Assembly (NCBI GenBank): GCA_017465745.1 | Contig: JAFTVM010000040.1 | Span: 1 to 61,561 of the forward strand | Length of the DNA: 61,561 nucleotides | From: Oscillospiraceae bacterium | Lineage (GTDB): Bacteria; Bacillota; Clostridia; Oscillospirales; Oscillospiraceae | Reading direction: 5' to 3' | Shown: piece by piece, positions 50,069 to 59,500 of the stretch | Layout of the letters: each line of letters starts with the position of its first letter | How positions within the stretch are numbered: position 1 is the first letter of the stretch | The notes under the pieces: generated by a model | Database searches by the model: none | What the model was told of the DNA's origin: nothing | The model's input: the letters and a program-made list of their open reading frames with translations, nothing else | Translations under genes and position numbers: made by a program

Positions 50069-50722
50069 TCACTCATACCGATTGGGACAGTAATGGATCA
50101 GCAGGTCGATAGCACCATTCTCCTTAAACTCACAGTCAATGCCAAAGTTTCCGGCTGCAAACCACGGGTGAGCATTCAACAGCGGCTGGATCGTCCGATC
50201 CTCAAAGCAGATTACTGCATACTCTGCCAGGGGCTGATCTGTAAACCACAGGTCATTTATGGAATTAAGGCAGTTCTGACACAGCCGATTTTGTACAGAG
50301 TCCCGGTCAATCGCGTACTGTACCCCGGTTATCTGAACGCTGGCATAGGCATTGTCCGGGAAGCAATAGGCATGAGCATAGGTGTCTGCTTCCTTATCGA
50401 TCAGACCACTGCTGGACATATAACCAGCCGGTTCTTCAATCAGTTCCCCATGATCGCCGTAGCGGTTGATCTCCAGCCGCATCATTTCAAAGGTGTTCAG
50501 GTTGACGATACCCACATTATCCTCGCCCCAATGGAGGCTCACAGGATCTTTGGTGCTGTTCCCACAGACGAAGCATTCATCCTGGGTGATGGCAGACACA
50601 TAATCGATGTGTTCGTATTCCTTATTTTCCTGTTTGTTGGCTGCACTGATATTTGCGATTAGGATCAGAGCAATGAGCATTATAATGGCTCCTCCGATTG
50701 CAGACAGAATATATTTTTTCAT
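50069..50722 (-). CDS. membrane-anchored or exported protein with two CxxC motifs, unknown
   Basis: A 217-residue protein with an N-terminal membrane helix (about residues 5-27) and an extracellular domain. CFVCGN (about 51-56) and CQNCLN (about 148-153) could form a zinc site or disulfides, and two further cysteines lie near AYCFPD and HYCPNR. No family recognised. It overlaps the SLOG gene upstream by 4 bases (ATGA), so both are translated from one message. Confidence 0.6.
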   Translation of the reverse strand: MKKYILSAIGGAIIMLIALILIANISAANKQENKEYEHIDYVSAITQDECFVCGNSTKDPVSLHWGEDNVGIVNLNTFEMMRLEINRYGDHGELIEEPAGYMSSSGLIDKEADTYAHAYCFPDNAYASVQITGVQYAIDRDSVQNRLCQNCLNSINDLWFTDQPLAEYAVICFEDRTIQPLLNAHPWFAAGNFGIDCEFKENGAIDLLIHYCPNRYE

Positions 50723-51153
50723 TGGCCCGACCTCTTATAGAGAACGATGCTTTTCTTTTTCTGATTTGCATATTCCAGCGTCTGGGCTGCACCACCCCAA
50801 CTGTGCAGAACATAAGCCACAACAAAATTTGCTTTGTCTACCATATAGCGGTTTCGGTGGGAAATCGCATACCGCTTTGGAACCGTTTCAAGACCGGGAT
50901 ACACAGTCCAGTCATATTTGCTTTCGTCCATCTCCCGGTCAAGATAAGGCTTCACGAGGACAGACTGTATCTGCGGGTATTTCTGCTTCAGATCCCACAC
51001 GACGGAAGCTGCCATGCGGTCAAAGGCTCCGTACCCACCAAGCAGAAACATATCCGCATCCAGCAGGATCAACTGCTCAACTTTCTCATACAACCATGCA
51101 CGAACTTCCTCTGGATTAGACACATCACTGTGTCCGCAAAAGGTCACGTTCAT
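50719..51153 (-). CDS. SLOG-family (DUF1273-like) protein
   Basis: A 144-residue Rossmann-like protein: TFCGHSD at the start, FLLGGYGAFDRMAASVVWDLKQKYP (about residues 36-60) and VVAYVLHSWGGAAQTLEYA near the end match the DUF1273/YpsA-like SLOG group, predicted to bind nucleotides or nucleotide-derived ligands. Such genes are frequent on Clostridia ICEs. The ribosome binding site AAAGGAGGG lies before the ATG at 51153. The partner is the exported protein downstream. Confidence 0.75.
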   Translation of the reverse strand: MNVTFCGHSDVSNPEEVRAWLYEKVEQLILLDADMFLLGGYGAFDRMAASVVWDLKQKYPQIQSVLVKPYLDREMDESKYDWTVYPGLETVPKRYAISHRNRYMVDKANFVVAYVLHSWGGAAQTLEYANQKKKSIVLYKRSGQ

Positions 51154-51185
51154 TGTTACCCTCCTTTAGTACAAACCTAAAAAAT

Positions 51186-51225
51186 AAGCACCGGGTGTCT
51201 GCATTACTGCATCGTCCCGGTGCTT
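51186..51225. terminator. hairpin terminator
   Basis: AAGCACCGGG (51186-51195) pairs perfectly with CCCGGTGCTT (51216-51225). On minus it is followed by ATTTTTT and on plus by TATCTTT, so it may act on both strands. Confidence 0.65.
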
Positions 51226-51557
51226 TATCTTTCCTGGCTCCCTATCTGTTATAAGCGGTTCTCATAGAACCGAACAGGACTTACCACAGCCATCCATTTG
51301 CGCCATAAAGTGCTGGACACACTGCGGGCTTTTACCTGATGATCATATGTGTATAGCGGCCACCAAAAGATAAAATAGACTTCATTGTGCATTTTTGGCG
51401 TAGCACACAGCCGGACACCCAGACTGACTGCCTATTTAGAAATATTATACCCAGTAATTCTGGGTGTGTCAACGCAAATTCACGGATGGACTGGGCAAAA
51501 TTTAGCACACTGTATAGTAGAATTGGTTACAAGATCAAAGGAAAGGTGGTGGTCTGC
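51226..51557 (+). promoter_or_regulatory. upstream region and candidate operator of the XRE gene
   Basis: The palindrome ACCCAG-TAATT-CTGGGT (51449-51465) is a likely operator. A -10-like TATAGT is at 51513-51518 without a clear -35. A hairpin GGTTCT-CAT-AGAACC lies at 51257-51271. No gene is seen between 51154 and 51557. Confidence 0.45.
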
Positions 51558-51866
51558 GTGGAAAGAGAAGAATTTTGCAAACGGTTGACGCAATTACGGA
51601 TGAATAAGGGCGTGTCCGCCAGAGATATGAGCTTATCCATCGGTCAGAGTCCCAACTATATCAATGGCATTGAGTGCGGTGACAATTATCCGTCAATGGC
51701 GACATTCTTTTATATCTGCGATTACTTCGGGATCACCCCACAGGAATTTTTCGACATTGATTCCACCAATCCGTCGAAGGTAAAAGAATTGACTAACCTC
51801 GCAAAGACTTTGCCAAATGACCAGCTGGACAATATTATTTCACTGGTCAAAGCAATCAAGAAATAA
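51558..51866 (+). CDS. XRE-family helix-turn-helix regulator
   Basis: A 102-residue protein. The Cro/C1-type helix-turn-helix is FCKRLTQLRMNKGVSARDMSLSIGQSPNYINGIECGDNYPSM (about residues 5-46), followed by a helical C-terminal part. It is the only element gene besides the kinase on the plus strand. I start at GTG 51558 with AGGTGG upstream; the longer in-frame extension has no ribosome binding site and crosses the operator. Probably an element maintenance or transfer repressor. Confidence 0.85.
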   Translation: MEREEFCKRLTQLRMNKGVSARDMSLSIGQSPNYINGIECGDNYPSMATFFYICDYFGITPQEFFDIDSTNPSKVKELTNLAKTLPNDQLDNIISLVKAIKK

Positions 51867-51872
51867 TCTGAG

Positions 51873-51900
51873 TAGCAGCCCTGCGGGGCTGCTATTTTTA
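51873..51900 (+). terminator. terminator of the XRE gene
   Basis: TAGCAGCCC (51873-51881) pairs with GGGCTGCTA (51886-51894), followed by TTTTTA. Confidence 0.85.
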
Positions 51901-51939
51901 CGTTGAAACGAAGGAACTGAGAGAAACGGTTGAGAAACC

Positions 51940-52035
51940 GGCAAGCAATGCTTGTGGCTATCCACATAGCCACAAACGCTTGTTGAGGGTAATCCCCCAA
52001 GCCCCCTGAGAACGCATAATTTCATTATGCGGCTG
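51940..52035. other. candidate origin of transfer
   Basis: Perfect inverted repeats TTGTGGCTAT-CCAC-ATAGCCACAA (51952-51975) and CGCATAAT-TTC-ATTATGCG (52013-52031) flank a G/C-skewed GGGTAATCCCCCAAGCCCCC segment (51987-52006). It lies next to a MOBP relaxase gene, though downstream of its 3' end. Inverted repeats beside a nick region are usual for oriT; the nick site is not proven. Confidence 0.4.
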
Positions 52036-52087
52036 CGCATCCTTCGGACGCTTTTCTTCCTGACGCCAAGGTGTCAGAATACAAAAA

Positions 52088-52123
52088 GAACAGGCCGGTA
52101 AAGTCGTAATGACAATACCGGCC
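52088..52123 (-). terminator. terminator of the relaxase gene
   Basis: GGCCGGTA (52093-52100) with TACCGGCC (52116-52123), followed on minus by TGTTCTTTTTG. Confidence 0.75.
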
Positions 52124-52143
52124 CGTTTCTTGTGGAAGCATGA

Positions 52144-53550
52144 TTATCGCCGTTCCTGTTCCTGTTTCTTTTCAGATTTCTCCTGTTCCTGTCTGCCCAA
52201 CAGCTTGTCGATGTTATGCTTGATGATGCTCAGTTCCTTCATTTCCTCACGGGCCTGCCGATATTCGCCGTAGGCCGTTTTCTTTTCTGTCAGCAGCTGC
52301 GCATACTCCGTGTCCAAGCTTTTCTTTGTCGGGATCTTCGATACGCCCAACTCGTCAAAAGCTTTCTTTGCCGCCTTGTGCAGAATGATTTCCGCTTCAT
52401 GCTCCGCAAAAAACTTTTTGGAATAACCGGACTTCCGGTAGGTCACATACACATCATGGGTCTTGGAATAATTGATGATGTGCTTGCGCAGAACATCAAT
52501 CTCGCCCATGCGTTTCTCCGCTGCCTTGATCTGCGCCGCCAGCGCATTGTATCTTGCGGTTGCAGAAGATACTTTCTCCGCCAGCTCATCGTATTCAATG
52601 TTATGCTCCTGAATATAGTTCATGGCTTGGGCCATCTGCTTCAAGTTAAAGACAGATGCAAACCGGGCATACCCAGCACCCTTGCCCTCCTGCAGCTTGG
52701 CCTGAATATCAATGGCCAGCTGGAGCCGGGGCTTCTCCTGGGTAACAGTTTTTCGCTTGCGGGGTGTATGGGTTTTCTCGCCTTTCAAGACTGCAAGCAG
52801 ATCGTCTATCATGTATCCTTCGCCCAGAGTATCCATACGAAGGAACCGCTTCTGACCGGCGCACCGGAAAGAAAGCTGCTTGCCGCTTTTGATCTCATAA
52901 CCGGCATCCTTTAGCAGCTGCAATAGCGCATCCAGATCGTCAGGCTTTTGCGCCAGAGCGTTGTCAATGGCGATACGCAGCAGCTCCCGATGAGAGGGCT
53001 TTGCCTGATCGCCCAGCCATTTATCATAGCTTTTGCCGTGGCCTTTGGGGTTCTCCACGATGGAGTATCCGTTCTCAATGCAAATGGTATCGTTGAGCCG
53101 CCGTACCGCTTTGGTGCTGCCCCAAAAGTTACGGAACTTCCGGTCACATTCCAACGTGGTTGCCGTCCAGATTATATGATTATGGATATGTGCTTTGTCG
53201 ATGTGGGTACAAACGATAAAGGCATGATTCCCCTTAGTAAATCTTCGGGCCAGTTCACAGCCCAGCCGGTTCGCTTCTTCTGGTGTGATCTCGCCGGGAA
53301 CAAAGGACTGCCGCAGATGGTAGGCAATCACATCATCCTCCCCCCGGACACGGCCTGTCTTTTTGATGTACTGCTGCTTGGCAAACAGAAACTCCGCATC
53401 GGCAATCTGGCTGTTGCAGCCATGACTGGTAATGAGCCTGCCATGATCAGTTTTCTCCGGATTCTTTACATAGTCGATAATGTCAGAAATGGCCTTGCCC
53501 ACAGTCCTGCCTTTGCCGCAATGCAGGGGCATGATCCTCGTAGTTGCCAT
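52144..53550 (-). CDS. MOBP-family relaxase
   Basis: A 468-residue mobilization nuclease. The N-terminal relaxase domain has a likely catalytic Tyr near YVKNPEKT (about residue 27) and the metal-binding HIDKAHIHNH motif (about residues 116-125). The C-terminal half is a charged coiled coil ending in a Lys/Glu/Gln-rich tail. It nicks oriT and pilots the strand during transfer. GGGAGGG lies before the ATG. It would work with the MobC-like protein at 55676; AbiE and a CD1845-type gene separate the two. Confidence 0.92.
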   Translation of the reverse strand: MATTRIMPLHCGKGRTVGKAISDIIDYVKNPEKTDHGRLITSHGCNSQIADAEFLFAKQQYIKKTGRVRGEDDVIAYHLRQSFVPGEITPEEANRLGCELARRFTKGNHAFIVCTHIDKAHIHNHIIWTATTLECDRKFRNFWGSTKAVRRLNDTICIENGYSIVENPKGHGKSYDKWLGDQAKPSHRELLRIAIDNALAQKPDDLDALLQLLKDAGYEIKSGKQLSFRCAGQKRFLRMDTLGEGYMIDDLLAVLKGEKTHTPRKRKTVTQEKPRLQLAIDIQAKLQEGKGAGYARFASVFNLKQMAQAMNYIQEHNIEYDELAEKVSSATARYNALAAQIKAAEKRMGEIDVLRKHIINYSKTHDVYVTYRKSGYSKKFFAEHEAEIILHKAAKKAFDELGVSKIPTKKSLDTEYAQLLTEKKTAYGEYRQAREEMKELSIIKHNIDKLLGRQEQEKSEKKQEQERR

Positions 53551-53572
53551 GATGTTTCCCTCCCTTCCAACG

Positions 53573-53600
53573 AAAAAGGAGCAGCCATAACAGCTGCCCC
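53573..53600 (-). terminator. terminator of the abiE pair
   Basis: GGAGCAGC (53578-53585) with GCTGCCCC (53593-53600, one G-T pair); five T follow on minus. Confidence 0.7.
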
Positions 53601-53629
53601 TTGGTGTTTATGATATTGTAACTGCGGAT

Positions 53630-54469
53630 TTAGAAATCCAACAGCTTTGCTACTTCCTCCACGGTGTCCATCACCTCATGGAAGGCAAGCTCTCCAATGT
53701 ATTTGTTATCTGCCACATAGTTGTCCCACAGCTGATACAGCGCCGGTTCCTCGCGGATGTCTGTCAGAATATCTTCCCAGTCATGGATGTCCTCAACAGA
53801 GTCCCGCTTCTGTGCCGTGTGTGATACTGCCGCTTTCAGAATCTCCGGGCGAATCTCATGCTTGCGACTCCGGTACAGGGTATGCAGGTCATAAAAATCT
53901 CTGGCTCTGGTGGTTCCGATGTTTCGGCGGATAATCGTTTCGTACTTCTCAGCCAGCACCGTTTCCAGTGTATAGGCCATGACCGAAACCGTCTTATCAT
54001 CAAAGAGCATAGGAAAATCATATCGGATCGCAGCAGGCGTAATCACATCTCCGGTGGTAACATCGATCTTCATGGGGCTGTCGATTTTGCCGTACTTCGC
54101 CCGCAGATGCACACGGAAATTATTGTAGGCATCTTCTTCCCGGATCGGCTCAATACCTTTATATTCAAAGGCAATACCATCGCCAACATCAATGGACAGA
54201 ATTTCATTTACCGCAGCAACAATTTCATCTTCTTCCATCTGGATGCCGCGAACGGTTGTGTCCATATCCATCGTAGTTCGCTCACTAATTCCGATCATGG
54301 ACGAAATCAGCAGACCGCCTTTCAGGATAAAGTTATTCTGATATTTGGATGCGGCCAGCCGCTCCAAAATGCGTTCAAACAGGAACATTTGCAGCACTTC
54401 CTGGGCACGAAGATTTTTCTTCGCCGCCATACTGCGAATGGAGCCTTTTAACTGTTCAGGTGTTTTCAT
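53630..54469 (-). CDS. abiEii: AbiEii/AbiGii-type nucleotidyltransferase toxin
   Basis: A 279-residue DNA polymerase-beta-like nucleotidyltransferase. The active-site motifs are FILKGGLLISS (about residues 46-56) and ERTTMDMDTTVRG with the paired Asp (about 62-74), then MKIDVTTGD (about 134-142). AbiE is a bacteriostatic type IV toxin-antitoxin and phage abortive-infection system. Its ATG shares a base with the stop of the antitoxin gene (TAATG), the usual arrangement. Confidence 0.92.
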   Translation of the reverse strand: MKTPEQLKGSIRSMAAKKNLRAQEVLQMFLFERILERLAASKYQNNFILKGGLLISSMIGISERTTMDMDTTVRGIQMEEDEIVAAVNEILSIDVGDGIAFEYKGIEPIREEDAYNNFRVHLRAKYGKIDSPMKIDVTTGDVITPAAIRYDFPMLFDDKTVSVMAYTLETVLAEKYETIIRRNIGTTRARDFYDLHTLYRSRKHEIRPEILKAAVSHTAQKRDSVEDIHDWEDILTDIREEPALYQLWDNYVADNKYIGELAFHEVMDTVEEVAKLLDF

Positions 54470-55065
54470 TATAGCACCTCCATATAGGTTCTGATTTTTT
54501 CTTCGATACCGAACTTTCTGCCATACTTGAGCAGTTTTCGGTTATTGGGCTTGGATTTGAAATAGTCTTTTATTGCCTGGGCGTAAAGCTGCATATCCAC
54601 CTGACCCTTATCCCGGATCAAGTCACAGATACACCGCTCCCGGTCATAGACTTTAACCATAGCCCCCTGCGGGGACTGGACCTCTGTTATCCCCAGGTCA
54701 TAGATGTCCTGCTGCACATAATGACAGCGGAGATTGGAAACATCCTTTTTCAAAGAATTGATGTTCGCTCCCCTGGGCAGGGTAATATCATATACATGGG
54801 GTACTCGATCAGAAAGCCCCCATAAATACAATGCCGTTCCGTAGGAGAATACAGCGAATTTGCTTCTGACTTGCAGCAGCGCATATTCATCTGCAATCTC
54901 ACCGGCCAGAATATACAGCCCTTTGCGGATGCGCTCCAACTTTCCCGCATCAGAATACTTTTTCAGCATGGGTCTGCTGATCCCCAGCTCCTCAACCTGT
55001 GCAGTCTGGATGAAACCGTTATTTGCTTTTGCGACTTCCTCTATACGATTCCATATCTGGTCCAT
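54469..55065 (-). CDS. abiEi: AbiEi-type antitoxin and autorepressor
   Basis: A 198-residue protein with an N-terminal winged helix-turn-helix (GFIQTAQVEELGISRPMLKKYSDAGKLERIRKGLYIL, about residues 17-53) and the AbiEi C-terminal antitoxin domain (SYGTALYLWGLSDRVPHVYDITLPRG). Known AbiEi proteins bind inverted repeats at their own promoter, and a matching pair of repeats flanks the promoter here. GGGAGG lies upstream of the ATG at 55065. The first gene of the two. Confidence 0.92.
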   Translation of the reverse strand: MDQIWNRIEEVAKANNGFIQTAQVEELGISRPMLKKYSDAGKLERIRKGLYILAGEIADEYALLQVRSKFAVFSYGTALYLWGLSDRVPHVYDITLPRGANINSLKKDVSNLRCHYVQQDIYDLGITEVQSPQGAMVKVYDRERCICDLIRDKGQVDMQLYAQAIKDYFKSKPNNRKLLKYGRKFGIEEKIRTYMEVL

Positions 55066-55089
55066 GGTGGCACACCTCCCTAAAACGCA

Positions 55090-55136
55090 TTTACATTCAC
55101 TCTACACAATATAGCATATTGCAGAGCAAATGTAAA
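55090..55136 (-). promoter_or_regulatory. abiE promoter framed by inverted repeats
   Basis: Minus-strand TTTACA (55136-55131), a 17-base spacer and TATATT (55113-55108). Arms TTTACATTCACTCT (55090-55103) and AGAGCAAATGTAAA (55123-55136) form an inverted repeat with one mismatch around it, the expected layout for AbiEi autorepression. Confidence 0.75.
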
Positions 55137-55238
55137 CGGGTATTTTCAGAGCATAGTATGTCCAGCCAGGGAAATTTTATAAGCTGACCGCAGAAACAGC
55201 CGGAGCAAATGCCCCGGCTGTCCGGCTTGATTTGTTAT

Positions 55239-55520
55239 TCAGATGGACTGGATTACATACCGCAGATCCTGCATCTTTCCCAGCAGCCACGTAGCTGCTG
55301 TAGGGATGCCCACCGGACTAACCAGGAACGCAATCACTGCCAGAATCAGGGCATTGGCTAGATGGCCGGAGAACAGCACCAACAGGGCCAGTATTCCAAT
55401 CAGGGTGCCTGCAAGTCCAAACACGAAAGCAGAGCAGTACAAGATGGCGGAGCAGAACCAGACGAACAGGGTCAGAGCCAGAACAACAGGGGTGGTCAAT
55501 ATCTTCAAAAGCACTCTCAT
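55239..55520 (-). CDS. CD1845-family small membrane protein of the element
   Basis: A 93-residue protein with three hydrophobic segments (about residues 8-30, 33-52 and 55-78), starting MRVLLKILTTPVVLALTLFV. This matches the CD1845 family carried by Clostridia conjugative transposons, function unknown. AAGGAGG lies before the ATG at 55520; an upstream in-frame extension lacks a ribosome binding site. Confidence 0.8.
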   Translation of the reverse strand: MRVLLKILTTPVVLALTLFVWFCSAILYCSAFVFGLAGTLIGILALLVLFSGHLANALILAVIAFLVSPVGIPTAATWLLGKMQDLRYVIQSI

Positions 55521-55675
55521 AGGGAACCTCCTTGTGACGATCAGTTGTTTTCTCACTTCATTTATACAACACTTTGGCCCTAAAGCCAAGGATGCGGCTG
55601 GGCAAAAAGAAAAGACGGAGGGAGCGACGGTGCCAACACCGTTCCTCCCTCCGCTGAATGGGTTTTATATCCCTG

Positions 55676-56017
55676 TTACGAAATCTTTCCCAGCTGGGTC
55701 AGTATCTCTTTCAGCCCATCCCAGAGGGCATCCTGTTTTTGGAGTATATCTTCCAAATCCGCATCGTAAATGCGCCCTGTTTCATGCACACGGCGTGTCA
55801 GCTGATTGATGTTGTTACTGGTGTAGCGCATGAGCGACAGCAGTTCCTTCAGTTCCGGAATTTCCAGATTGACCACGATCCCGTCAATGGCCATCTTTCT
55901 GAGATAGGCTTCCCGATTTTTTGTCCCAACTTGGGACATTTTTTTCTCGATCAGTTCCAATTCATGGGGAGATACCCGGAAATTCAGCTGTACATCACGG
56001 GTTCTGTTCGCTGCCAT
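55676..56017 (-). CDS. MobC-like relaxosome accessory protein
   Basis: A 113-residue protein: an N-terminal ribbon-helix-helix-like DNA-binding segment (VQLNFRVSPHELELIEKKMSQVG, about residues 9-31) and the MobC-type C-terminus SLMRYTSNNINQLTRRVHETGRIY (about 60-85). It would help the relaxase open oriT. AGGAG is about 10 bases before the ATG at 56017. It follows the DUF3849 gene by four bases. Confidence 0.85.
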   Translation of the reverse strand: MAANRTRDVQLNFRVSPHELELIEKKMSQVGTKNREAYLRKMAIDGIVVNLEIPELKELLSLMRYTSNNINQLTRRVHETGRIYDADLEDILQKQDALWDGLKEILTQLGKIS

Positions 56018-56021
56018 AGGG

Positions 56022-56513
56022 TTATCGCTCCTGCGTATGCTTATGGGCAACAGGTGGCTTTACGGCATCCGGAGCCGGTTTCAGCTTTTCGATAACGGAG
56101 GGCTTCTTCTCTCGTTCCTTTTCTTTACGGACTTGGGACAGGAAAAGGTCTGTCAATCCGGGATGACTGCCGACCACAAAATAGCGGTTTCGGTCAGCGC
56201 CCCAGGCATCCGGATTCTCCATCACAGGGATCGTCTGCGCCCAGGCTTTGTTATCACGGGATATACGGCCATCCCAATCCATGTGCCTGACCGTATTAGC
56301 CAGCACATGAAATACTCGGTCATAGCCGAACTGAGAGATCACCTGCTTGGCTGCATCTGCATCCAGACGGTTATCGTGGTAGTGGTCACGAATGGCAGCT
56401 TCAATCGCTTCCTTGCAGGCGATATTTACCTTGGTGGACGCACGGTAGACAGGCAGTTCGTCATGTTCTTCGGCATAAGTGCCGGGATATTTGTAGACGG
56501 GTATCTCTTTCAT
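56022..56513 (-). CDS. DUF3849 family protein
   Basis: A 163-residue protein. ELPVYRASTKVNIACKEAIEAAI (about residues 18-40) and RVFHVLANTVRHMDWDGRIS (about 66-85) match DUF3849, a family found next to ICE helicase genes. The Lys/Pro-rich C-terminus is likely disordered. Function unknown. Its ATG follows the helicase stop with one base between, and GGAGG lies inside the helicase 3' end. Confidence 0.8.
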   Translation of the reverse strand: MKEIPVYKYPGTYAEEHDELPVYRASTKVNIACKEAIEAAIRDHYHDNRLDADAAKQVISQFGYDRVFHVLANTVRHMDWDGRISRDNKAWAQTIPVMENPDAWGADRNRYFVVGSHPGLTDLFLSQVRKEKEREKKPSVIEKLKPAPDAVKPPVAHKHTQER

Positions 56514-56514
56514 A

Positions 56515-59500
56515 TTACAGCACCTCCTCATGGTGTTTTTGTTTTTTCTCTGCAGAACGCTGGGGAACAGGTTTGCGCAGGCTTTCCAGAATGGATGGTC
56601 TGACACTCTTTGCGATTTCCCGATGCGCCGACGGTTGCTTTCTGCCATCCATATTCAACTCCATGTCCAACTGAACCAAACGGGCAGTTTTCGTCCGTAA
56701 TTCCTCCTCAAAGGGGAACGGCTTGCCAACCTCGGCCTTTGCCGCAGTCTGCTGCTGATACAGGTTGTCCAGTTGGGCATGAACGGCATCCAACCGGGCC
56801 TGCATCTGCCCCAGGGCGTTGTCGATGCGGATAAGGTTACCACGGGGGTCTGCACCCAGCGTGACCTTGTGGGTCATTTCTCCACGCAGGGACAGTTCAT
56901 ATTCCTGATGGAACGCATCAAATGCCACATACATATCGAAACCACGGTAACTGCCGATCTGCACCGGCTCTTTGCCTTTCACTTCTTTGCAGGCATCCAG
57001 CAGAGCGGCACCGGCGTTCTCCTTGTCGGTCAGCATATCCCCACGGACTTCCATCCCGGCAAACCCTTCCTCCGGATGGGGATGGGCTGCGAGTGTCTGC
57101 ATATCCGTTTCCAGACCACGGATAAAGCCCTTGTTCTTCTCGATCTGTTCCGGGAAGTAGGTCAGCAGATTGTCCTCCAGACGGAACTGCTTGCTCTGAT
57201 GGTCTGCTTTCATCAGTTTCAGACGGGCCACTTCCACATCCAAGTCCATGCGCTCCTTGATACGGGGATCACCGGCGCACAGGGCCTTGATTTCCGCAAA
57301 GGACAGTGCGGTTTCATCCACATCGTCGCAGGAACGTACCGGGGATTTGGAGGTCATAATCTGGCTGATGAATTTCTGCTTGTTCTCCACGGTCTGCCAC
57401 AGGTAGGCATCAAATGTACCCTCAGTGACATAGCGATACACATGAACCAGTTCATTCTGATTACCCTGACGCTCGATACGGCCCTTGCGCTGCTGCAAGT
57501 CACCGGGACGCCAAGGACAATCCAGATCATGGATTGCCACAAGCCGGTCCTGGACATTGGTACCGGCTCCCATTTTGGAGGTACTGCCCAACAGCACACG
57601 CACCTGTCCGGTTCTAACTTTGGCAAACAGTTCTTTCTTCCGAACCTCGGTATTGGCTTCATGGATGAACGCAATCTGTTCCGGGGGAACTCCCTGGGCA
57701 ATCAGCTTGCTGCGAATATCATCATAGACGGTAAAGGCAGGTTCCGGGTCAGGCAGCGGCACCATCGCTTCAATGGCATGAAGTTCCGGATTATCCAGAT
57801 TGCCGCTGGCTCCCTTGGCTACCTTACGGCTGGGTGCAAGTTTCGGAGTGGAAATATCACAGAATACCAGCTGCGTCAGCTTTTCAGCTTCGCCGTCCCG
57901 CCATACCTGCATAATGTTAGATACACACTGGTTGACTTTGGTGCCTTCCTGATCGGGCAGCATGGGATTGATGATACGCTGGTCAAGTCCCAGCTTTCGG
58001 CCATCGGAGGTAATTTTCAGCATATTATCGACGGAAGGATCGACGTTACCGGCATGGACTTCGGCGGCTCGTTCAGACAGAGCGGCAACCATATCCTGCT
58101 GATGCTCGGTGGGTTTTGCGACCACTGTATGATACTCCACTTCGGGAGTGGGAAGATTCAGATGGTCAGCTGTCTTAATATCCGCCACCTCTTTGAACAG
58201 GTTCATCAGTTCAGGAAGATTGAAGAACTTGCTGAAACGGGTTCTTGCCCGGTAGCCGGTTCCCTCCGGAGCCAGTTCCAGAGCGGTGACGGTTTCACCA
58301 AAGCGGGATGCCCAGCAGTCGAAGTGGGTCATACCCATTTGCTGCAAGCGTTCATATTGCAGATACCGCTGCATGGTGTACAACTCCGTCATACTATTGG
58401 AAACAGGGGTGCCGGTGGCAAAGACCACGCCACGACTTCCGGTGACCTCATCCAGGTAACGGCACTTGGCAAACATATCGCTGGACTTCTGCGCATCGGT
58501 AGTGGAAAGACCGGCAACATTCCTCATTTTCGTATAAAGGAACATATTTTTATAGTCGTGGGCTTCATCCACGAACATCCGGTCAACACCCAGCTGTTCA
58601 AAGGTGATAACATCGTCCTTTCGGTGATCGGCCTGGAGTTTTTCAAGTCTGGCTTCCAGACTGCGCTTGGTACGTTCCAGCTGTTTGACGGTGAACCGTT
58701 CGCCGCCGCTGGCTTCCACCTCAGAAATGCCCTCAGTGATCTCCCAAATCTGTTCCTGAAGCAATCGCTCCTGCCGCTCCTTGCTGATGGGGATACGCTC
58801 AAACTGGCTGTGTCCAATGATGACCGCATCATAATCTCCGGTAGCAATTCTGGCACAGAACTTCTTTCGGTTATGGGTTTCAAAGTCCTTTTTGGTAGTG
58901 ACAAGGATATTGGCAGAGGGGTACAGCCGCAGGAACTCAGACGCCCACTGCTCGGTCAGGTGGTTCGGCACAACAAAGATGGACTTGCTGCACAGGCCCA
59001 GCCGCTTGCTCTCCATGGCAGCGGCGACCATCTCGAAGGTCTTGCCCGCTCCCACTTCGTGTGCAAGCAGTGTGTTTCCACCATAAAGCACGTGGGCAAT
59101 GGCGTTTTTCTGATGTTCTCTTAGAGTGATTTCTGGGTTCATACCAGAAAAAACAATATGACTGCCATCATATTCACGGGGCCGGGTGCTGTTCATTTCC
59201 TCGTTGTACTGACGCACCAGGGCTTGTCTGCGCTCCGGATCACGCCAGATCCAATCTTTGAACGCATCCCGAATGGCCTGCTGTTTCTGCGCCGCAAGGG
59301 TGGTTTCCTTGGCGTTCAGCACCCGGCGCTCCTTGCCGTCTGCATCTTCAACGGTGTCATAAATACGAACATCCCGGAGATTCAGAGAATCTTCCAGGAT
59401 GCGGTAAGCGTTGGCCCGGTCTGTACCATAGGTGGTATGGGCGGCGATATTGTTGTATGGGATTTTTGTCTTTCCGGTAATCTGCCATTCTGCGGTAAAG

